A stretch of DNA of 11,195 nt from Bacteroidota bacterium (lineage in GTDB: Bacteria > Bacteroidota > Ignavibacteria > Ignavibacteriales > Melioribacteraceae): positions 1-11,195 of the forward strand of contig JAMCSN010000241.1 of NCBI GenBank assembly GCA_023381535.1, read 5' to 3'. Positions 6,799-11,195 of this stretch are shown here, one piece after another. How positions within the stretch are numbered: position 1 is the first letter of the stretch; each line of letters starts with the position of its first letter. Made by a program: the position numbers and the translations under genes. The notes under the pieces were generated by a model. The model worked only from the letters and a program-made list of their open reading frames with translations, was not told the DNA's origin and did not search any database.

Positions 6799-7887
6799 TT
6801 AAAGGTTATTCAAATAATTCTCAAGATTTTGTTCGACAAACGTGACATTTTTTAATTTGGTAATTGCTGAGTATTTCTTTTTATATTCATTTGCTTTGGG
6901 GTCAATTACTACTATCACCTTCTGTGAAAAGTCAACTGAGTTTAATAAGGAAAATACAGCAGCATCTGCATCTGGTAAACTATACCCCAGAAAATAAATC
7001 TCATCAGAATCTACCAATATATTAAATGCTTTTTGCCAAATGGAATACATTTCCTCGTGGTTAAATGTTTTTATCCATGAAGGGAAAATAAACCCACCAG
7101 AGTTGTGGCCGCCTTGATATTTCCAAAGTCGTGGTGGTTCGTTTAGTAAATAAGAAGGGAAAAAATATCTGTCATCATCATATCTCCAAGTCAACTCAAT
7201 TCCATTTGTTAGTAGGGTTTTTTTCCAGTTCAAGGACCCATGTAACTTTAACAGTAAAATCTTGGAATAAGTGTTATGAAGAGGGTTTATTTGAGGGAGA
7301 TTTCGAGGGGTAAAGCCATACCCATCTCGAGGATTCCATAAACCTTTCTTAAAAAGGAATTGATCCATTACTAGATCGTAATTGAAAGATATAAATGCAG
7401 TTGTTTCGCTAATTAAGCTGGAAAATAATTTTTCCATTAGCTCATTTTTAAGATTGTAATTAATTAATGATAAAAACAGATAAGTGCCAATGTAGCTTCT
7501 AATCATTGTTAGATTTGCAGTAGTATCGTTGAAAAACTTTGGCTTGCCGCTTAGATGAGCTTTGACGCCATTTTTTTCCGATCGCGCTTGAATTTCAAAT
7601 GCAATATTCAAATCGATGAAGGAACAAATACCCTCGAAGTCCTCAAAATAGTTTGAAGAGAGGATAGTGCTATTTTTATCTGCCCTTGAATTCGGTTCTA
7701 TTAAGAATTCATACAATAAGCGGTTGATAAAAACATCAATTTCATTGTGCCATTTAACTCTATTCTTGTTGCCTAATAATTTCTGCTCGTTTCTAACTTT
7801 TTCAAATACAGAAAACATTTCTTTTGTTACAGGTAAACCAGCAACAGCTTTCGAAAAACCGGCTCCTAGTATAAGCGCTCTCTTCAT
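6799..7887 (-). CDS. SIR2-like domain protein, possible NADase or defence gene, AT-rich insert in the operon
   Basis: A 362-residue protein with the divergent SIR2-like fold found in many bacterial defence proteins. Landmarks in order: an NAD-binding ILGAGFSKA start (6-14), SFNYD (167-171, equivalent to the TTNYD motif), KLHGSLNW (214-221, His216 in the position of the sirtuin catalytic His), and FLGYSLPDADAAVF (299-312, matching the GYS-x-x-D segment). There are no zinc-ribbon cysteines as in deacetylating sirtuins, so NAD hydrolysis is likelier than deacetylation; this is inferred. No second effector or sensor domain is obvious, though residues 40-160 are not recognised. It begins 8 bases after the HOGA-like stop and ends 10 bases before the aminotransferase. 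Four 60-base lines I counted inside it are 25-33% GC, against 42-55% in three lines from the neighbouring enzymes, a sign of transfer. No clear Shine-Dalgarno. Confidence 0.8.
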   Translation of the reverse strand: MKRALILGAGFSKAVAGLPVTKEMFSVFEKVRNEQKLLGNKNRVKWHNEIDVFINRLLYEFLIEPNSRADKNSTILSSNYFEDFEGICSFIDLNIAFEIQARSEKNGVKAHLSGKPKFFNDTTANLTMIRSYIGTYLFLSLINYNLKNELMEKLFSSLISETTAFISFNYDLVMDQFLFKKGLWNPRDGYGFTPRNLPQINPLHNTYSKILLLKLHGSLNWKKTLLTNGIELTWRYDDDRYFFPSYLLNEPPRLWKYQGGHNSGGFIFPSWIKTFNHEEMYSIWQKAFNILVDSDEIYFLGYSLPDADAAVFSLLNSVDFSQKVIVVIDPKANEYKKKYSAITKLKNVTFVEQNLENYLNNL

Positions 7888-7895
7888 ATTTACAC

Positions 7896-8783
7896 TTAAT
7901 TCATTAATCCAGAGGTTACCAAAATTTGTTTCAGTTCTTCTTTCCCAGCATCGTTTAAGGACGAAAGTGGTGAGCGCGGTTCACCGCCGAAATAACCGAG
8001 CATATCCATTGCGGCTTTCAATCCGGCAACGCCGTACTTAGCGGTTATTGCTTTGTTAACCGGCAGCATTCTTTTCTGAAGTTCAAGCGCTTGATTATGT
8101 TTTCCAGCTTCAACAAACTTTTGAATTTGAACACACTCATCCGCCGCAATGTTGGCAAGCGCGAGAATTCCACCAACAGCTCCCGCCGATATTCCCGAAT
8201 ACAAAACCGAGGCAGTCCCAACTATCGTTACAAAATCTTTCGGAGTCTGATCGATTATTTCTGTTGTCTGACGGATGTTTTCAGAACTGTTTTTTATTCC
8301 AACAATGTTTTTGTGCTCGGCGAGTTTAGCTACCGTTTCAGGCTCGATATCAACACCGGTAAATTTTGGTACATTGTAGATTATAACCGGCACTTTGGTT
8401 TTATCTGCAACAGATGAAAAATATTTTATGTGCGCTGCCAGCTTCATTTCAGATTTGTAAAACGACGGAGTAAGAATTAAAACATAGTCCGCACCAAGAT
8501 CAGCCGCATCGTTGGAAAGTGAAATCGTTTCTTTAATTGAATCCGACCCGGTTCCGGCAATTAGTAATTTATCGCCGGAGATATTTTTCTTTGCCGCTTC
8601 GACAAGTTTTAGTTTTTCTTCGCGCGTAAGGAAAACACTTTCACCATTGGAACCCATTACCACAAATCCGCTGAGACCAGTATTATTCCATCTTGAAAAG
8701 TTTTGTGCAAGCTTATCGTATGCAACTTCGTCGTTCACAAATGGTGTTGCGATGGGAGGCATGATGCCATGAAGTAATTTCAT
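7896..8783 (-). CDS. DapA-superfamily aldolase, probable 4-hydroxy-2-oxoglutarate aldolase (HOGA1-like)
   Basis: A class I (Schiff-base) lyase of 295 residues. The TIM-barrel signatures are present: GSNGE (44-48, where DapA has GTTGE), Tyr136 in IIYNVP, and Schiff-base Lys164 in GIKNSS. The position of the DapA arginine that binds aspartate semialdehyde (VPSRTG) reads VPKFTG, with Phe141, so dihydrodipicolinate synthase activity is unlikely. Animal HOGA1 has a similar GSNGE, a non-Arg residue at that site, and a C-terminal GLK-x2-MD-x2-GY-x-GG-x2-R-x-PL block; here it is GLKAAMDMLGYFGG followed by RSPLSSL (254-276). The predicted reaction is 4-hydroxy-2-oxoglutarate to pyruvate plus glyoxylate. 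AAGGA precedes the ATG, 24 bases after the PRODH stop. The main alternative is the related pyrroline-4-hydroxy-2-carboxylate deaminase of the bacterial hydroxyproline route, but no D-hydroxyproline oxidase is seen and the ALDH is PruA, which argues against it. Confidence 0.82.
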   Translation of the reverse strand: MKLLHGIMPPIATPFVNDEVAYDKLAQNFSRWNNTGLSGFVVMGSNGESVFLTREEKLKLVEAAKKNISGDKLLIAGTGSDSIKETISLSNDAADLGADYVLILTPSFYKSEMKLAAHIKYFSSVADKTKVPVIIYNVPKFTGVDIEPETVAKLAEHKNIVGIKNSSENIRQTTEIIDQTPKDFVTIVGTASVLYSGISAGAVGGILALANIAADECVQIQKFVEAGKHNQALELQKRMLPVNKAITAKYGVAGLKAAMDMLGYFGGEPRSPLSSLNDAGKEELKQILVTSGLMN

Positions 8784-8807
8784 TTTAATCCTTCTATTCC
8801 TTTATTA

Positions 8808-9694
8808 CTATGAAAACATATTTTTCAATACAAACCAAACATTTGCCGGACGCTCCGCAAGTCGTCTCATATACCACGGATACCAAAATTCGCCGTAGCT
8901 GATCAGCACGCGTAACTTATTGCCTCGTTTGACGAGTTCTTTCTGGAATTCCGGCTTGATTCCGTACAACATATGAAATTCCAATTGCTCGTTTGAGATA
9001 CCCAGCAGTTCGGCTTCTTGTCTAATTTGCAAGATTAATTTTTCGTCGTGCGTACCGAAAACCGTGCGTATATTTTTTTCTTTTGATGCACCCAGCATTT
9101 TCTTTGCCAGTGCACGAATGGCTCTTTATATGCGCCTTTCACAAGACGAATGTGAGAATCTATTCTCAGCAGCTCATTAAGATCATTTTGCGTTCTAATC
9201 ATGTAAGCTTGGAGACATAAACCGACATTGTCGAATTCACTCTTAATCTTTTTGTAGAATTCGATTGTCTTCCCGGTGTACGAGCTGGATTCCATGTCAA
9301 TCCAGATCACATTGTTGAGTTTATCTTTTACTTTCTGCGTGATGGTTTTGAATCGTTTATAAGTCTCGTCGAAAGAAAGATCAAATCCAAGCTGGGTAAG
9401 TTTTAGAGATATCTCCACATCGAGTTTGTTCGCCGAAATTTTATCGATCAGATCAAGATAATGATCGCGTACGGCAAGCCCTTCGGAAAGATCGGTTATG
9501 TTTTCGCCAAGTCTAGTGAAAACGGTTGTGATCGATAAGCCGCGAAACGTATCGGCAGCCCGGAGAGAATCTTCAACGCGTTCTCCGGGCATAAATTTTT
9601 TTACTGCACTTTTTACAAATCCCCATCTGGGGACGTGGTAACGCATCCATGAATTCTCGGACGCCCAAAGAAGGACGCTGCGGGATAGACTCAC
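8808..9694 (-). pseudogene. Proline (hydroxyproline) dehydrogenase, split by a frameshift and short deletion
   Basis: FAD enzyme of the monofunctional PRODH family, first step from proline to pyrroline-5-carboxylate or from hydroxyproline to its 3-hydroxy analogue. The upstream piece (9694 to about 9119) starts at GTG with AAAGGAA in front and carries GERVEDSLRAA (37-47), SLKLTQLGFDLS (96-107), WIDMESSSYTG (131-141), LCLQAYMIRT (159-168) and RLVKGAYKEP (183-192). It then runs out of the family into nonsense and stops at 9035. The downstream piece resumes one frame over at about 9119 with ALAKKMLGASKEKN, FGTHDEKLI, YGIKPEFQKEL and the terminal YPWYMRRLAERPANVWF block with its substrate-binding RRLAE. 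About 13-16 residues that the family has between KEP and the LAKKML helix are absent, consistent with loss of 3n+1 bases. Either a recent pseudogene or a sequence error; both halves are well conserved. Confidence 0.88.
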
Positions 9695-9746
9695 TTCAGT
9701 TTCCTTTCAAAAAAATATTCCGGTATTGAAGCAACATTGCCACATC

Positions 9747-9773
9747 GTCAGACCTCGACAAGCTCGGTCTGAC
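9747..9773 (+). repeat. 27-base palindrome A (family GTC...TCGAC...GAC)
   Basis: GTCAGACC and GGTCTGAC form a perfect 8-bp stem around an 11-base middle containing TCGACAAGCTC. It lies about 52 bases before the PRODH start and is inverted relative to palindrome B, 41 bases away. Confidence 0.8.
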
Positions 9774-9814
9774 TTAATAGATATTATTACTATTAAATTA
9801 AAATATTTCTAAAT

Positions 9815-9841
9815 GGCGTGCTGAACTAGTCGAAGCGCGAC
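9815..9841 (-). repeat. 27-base palindrome B, inverted partner of A
   Basis: GGCGTGCT and AGCGCGAC pair with one mismatch and one G-T wobble. On the minus strand it carries the TTCGAC centre of the family. Its edge is 3 bases past the GIY-YIG stop codon. No T run follows in the direction of transcription, so it is not a classical intrinsic terminator. Confidence 0.75.
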
Positions 9842-9844
9842 ATA

Positions 9845-10147
9845 TCAAAGTCCTCTCTTTTTCTTCAGTTTGTTTTTAGACAATTCTACCAATAAATCTA
9901 AGTCGCCTTTCATAAGAGCTTCCTTCTTTGCGCGAGACCATCCTTTAATTTGTTTCTCGCGGGCAATTGCACTTAGCGGATCGTTGAATTCTTCAAAGTA
10001 AACCAATTTTACAGGCAACCTAGCGGAAGTATATCCTATATGTGTTCCACTTTGATGTTCTCTAAACCTTCTTTCCAAATTATTCGTAACACCAGTATAA
10101 TAAGATCCGTCGGAACATCGAAGAATGTAAATCCATATTTGCTTCAT
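9845..10147 (-). CDS. Small GIY-YIG domain protein (putative endonuclease, YhbQ/UPF0213-like)
   Basis: A 100-residue protein that is a lone GIY-YIG nuclease domain. The family sequence runs IYILRCSDGSYYTGVTNNL (6-24), with IYI and YTG as the two signature triplets, then ERRFREHQSG (25-34, catalytic Arg), the YTSARLPVKLVYFE block (39-52), and AIAREKQIKGWSRAKKEALM (60-79) containing the metal-binding Glu64. A basic tail, KNKLKKKRG, follows. AAGGGGG 6 bases before the ATG supports the start. Proteins of this type cut DNA flaps or nicks, or are of unknown role. The gene has no obvious link to amino-acid catabolism, and it sits between the dehydratase and PRODH genes with an inverted pair of 27-base palindromes on either side. 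Mobility is inferred from that layout only. Confidence 0.9.
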   Translation of the reverse strand: MKQIWIYILRCSDGSYYTGVTNNLERRFREHQSGTHIGYTSARLPVKLVYFEEFNDPLSAIAREKQIKGWSRAKKEALMKGDLDLLVELSKNKLKKKRGL

Positions 10148-10166
10148 TAATTGCCCCCTTCATTTA

Positions 10167-10193
10167 GTCGGCCCTCGACATGCCCGGCCCGAC
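10167..10193 (+). repeat. 27-base palindrome C (same family as A)
   Basis: GTCGGCCC and GGCCCGAC pair over 8 positions with one C-C mismatch, around TCGACATGCCC. It aligns with palindrome A at the ends and in the TCGACA centre. It ends 19 bases upstream of the GIY-YIG ATG. Confidence 0.75.
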
Positions 10194-10219
10194 TTTAAAT
10201 ATATTTAGAGACTCATTAG

Positions 10220-10246
10220 GTCGTGCTGAGTTCATCGAAGCACGAC
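10220..10246 (-). repeat. 27-base palindrome D, inverted partner of C
   Basis: GTCGTGCT and AGCACGAC form a perfect 8-bp stem. It is inverted relative to C, 26 bases away, and closely resembles B. Its edge is 5 bases past the hydroxyproline dehydratase stop codon. There is no T run after it on the transcribed strand. Confidence 0.8.
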
Positions 10247-10251
10247 AACTC

Positions 10252-11195
10252 CTATCGTAAAATAAATCCGTTTTTGAGAGGGTCATTTGGATTAATGTAA
10301 AAAGTATTTTTACCTGTAATGAAAGCGTTTCCCTCAACTTGAGGAATAACCGCGTCGTATTTGCCGAATTTAGTTGTCCGCAAAACTTTTCCTGTGAACT
10401 TGCTGCCAATGATGCTTTCAATAATCATTGGTTGATTGATCTTTATCTCGCCTTTTGAAAAATGAAGAGCCATTCGTGCGCTCACACCGGTTCCAGTTGG
10501 ACTCCGGTCAACTTCGCCTTCGGCAAATATGCAGACATTACGGCTGTCCGCATTCTTACTTAACGGTTGTCCGTAAAAAATTGTTCCGTAGAGAAAACTT
10601 AAATCGTCATCGAAAGGATGCTTGATAGGAAAGTTTTTCATCACCGCATGTTTAATCATCATCCCTTTTTCTATTAACTCGCGGAATTCGCCCTCGTGCA
10701 TTCTTAACCCTAGTTGCTCAGCTTTCACGAAAGCGTAAAACGCTCCGCCGAATGCAATATCGAAATTTATCTTTCCAAGTTTCGGCACATCAACAGTTTG
10801 ATCGGACACGAGAACGAACGACGGGACATTTTCGAAATAAACCGAATCAATTTTTCCATTCTTAACTTTTGCATGTGACGTGATCAAGCCGGCGGGCGAA
10901 TCAATTTTGATTGTGGTTACATGTTCTGTTGTTTCAAACATTCCGGTTTCAAGAACAACTTTTGTAACGGCAATAATTCCGTGCCCGCACATTGTGCTGT
11001 AGCCTTCATTGTGAAGAAAGATTACCCCGAAATCAGCTTCGCAGGTAACGGGCCGTGTAATAATGCAGCCGTACATGTCGGCGTGTCCGCGCGGCTCGAA
11101 CATAAGAGAAGTGCGGAGATAATCGAAATGATCTTTCATATAGCGGCGTTTTTCTAAAATCGTATCGCCTTTGATTTCAGGAAGTCCGCTGAGAA
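10252..11195 (-). CDS. Proline-racemase-family enzyme, probable trans-3-hydroxy-L-proline dehydratase; N-terminus cut by the window edge
   Basis: Cytoplasmic cofactor-free enzyme. Racemases and 4-hydroxyproline epimerases of this family use two cysteines; trans-3-hydroxyproline dehydratases such as human L3HYPDH keep the first Cys and have Thr at the second site. Here the first motif is MCGHGIIAV (Cys codon at 10987-10989) and the second is DRSPTGTGVSARMA (Thr codon at 10495-10497). Dehydration to pyrroline-2-carboxylate is therefore predicted. RGHADMYG, GGAFYAFV and the C-terminal EGNAFITGKNTF block are also present. The in-frame ATG at 11139 is internal: GLPEIKGDTILEKRRY, typical of the family just before MKDH, is encoded upstream, and the frame is open to base 11195. 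About 315 residues are visible and perhaps 20-30 are missing. It heads the visible cluster; the pyrroline-2-carboxylate reductase it would need is not in view. Confidence 0.88.
   Translation of the reverse strand, partial: LSGLPEIKGDTILEKRRYMKDHFDYLRTSLMFEPRGHADMYGCIITRPVTCEADFGVIFLHNEGYSTMCGHGIIAVTKVVLETGMFETTEHVTTIKIDSPAGLITSHAKVKNGKIDSVYFENVPSFVLVSDQTVDVPKLGKINFDIAFGGAFYAFVKAEQLGLRMHEGEFRELIEKGMMIKHAVMKNFPIKHPFDDDLSFLYGTIFYGQPLSKNADSRNVCIFAEGEVDRSPTGTGVSARMALHFSKGEIKINQPMIIESIIGSKFTGKVLRTTKFGKYDAVIPQVEGNAFITGKNTFYINPNDPLKNGFILR

Noticed and set aside
7667..8041. 124-codon plus-strand frame.
   Set aside because: Antisense to both the SIR2-like and HOGA-like genes; no ribosome site or domain.
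7896..8783. Assignment as dapA (dihydrodipicolinate synthase) for lysine synthesis.
   Set aside because: The arginine of the VPSRTG motif that binds aspartate semialdehyde is Phe here, the GTTGE loop is GSNGE, and the neighbours are hydroxyproline-type enzymes.
9070..9098. A7 run (GAAAAAAAT on the minus strand) as a programmed -1 frameshift joining the two PRODH pieces.
   Set aside because: The family sequence already leaves the upstream frame near 9119, some 40 bases before the A run. The residues between (VHWQRKCWV) are not PRODH-like while the other frame (ALAKKML) is, so slippage at the A run would not restore the protein.
10164..10421. 85-codon minus-strand frame overlapping the end of the dehydratase gene.
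   Set aside because: It overlaps the conserved C-terminus of the dehydratase in another frame and runs through palindromes C and D; no family resemblance.

Overview
This window looks like a chromosomal segment from a bacterium of the Bacteroidota/Chlorobiota assemblage, most likely an Ignavibacteria-type organism. The pointers are moderate GC (about 40-50% in the 60-base lines I counted in core genes), an ALDH4A1-like PruA, TAnnTTTG-like -7 boxes and scattered short palindromes. This placement is inference. Every gene I accept is on the minus strand, so transcription runs right to left. There is no rRNA, tRNA or CRISPR, and no gene-free stretch over 300 bases.

The right two thirds (about 11195 down to 3402) is a catabolic cluster. 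In transcription order it holds: a proline-racemase-family enzyme with a Cys/Thr active site, so probably trans-3-hydroxy-L-proline dehydratase (5' end beyond the window); a small GIY-YIG protein bracketed by palindromic repeats; proline dehydrogenase, split by a frameshift plus small deletion; a DapA-superfamily aldolase resembling 4-hydroxy-2-oxoglutarate aldolase (HOGA1); an AT-rich SIR2-like gene; an alanine/serine-glyoxylate aminotransferase (AGXT-like); a REP-associated tyrosine transposase (RAYT); and PruA. Taken together, the metabolic genes match the hydroxyproline route known from animal mitochondria: PRODH2, ALDH4A1, a transaminase, HOGA1, AGXT, plus L3HYPDH for the 3-hydroxy isomer. 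They would convert hydroxyproline to pyruvate and glycine, and proline to glutamate. Only the 4-hydroxyglutamate transaminase and the pyrroline-2-carboxylate reductase are not seen.

Three non-metabolic genes (GIY-YIG, SIR2-like, RAYT) are interleaved with these enzymes, two of them with very small gaps, as if they had inserted into the operon. The RAYT gene carries within its reading frame an inverted pair of GTAG-headed hairpins, the arrangement of a REP doublet. A second, different family of 27-base palindromes forms two inverted pairs, one on each side of the GIY-YIG gene.

The left third (3300 down to 1) holds a CBS-pair protein, a DUF2721 membrane protein, leucyl/phenylalanyl-tRNA-protein transferase (Aat), a secreted outer-membrane beta-barrel candidate and a class II fructose-bisphosphate aldolase running off the left edge. 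These look like housekeeping genes unrelated to the catabolic cluster. CBS, DUF2721 and Aat are close or overlapping and are probably co-transcribed.
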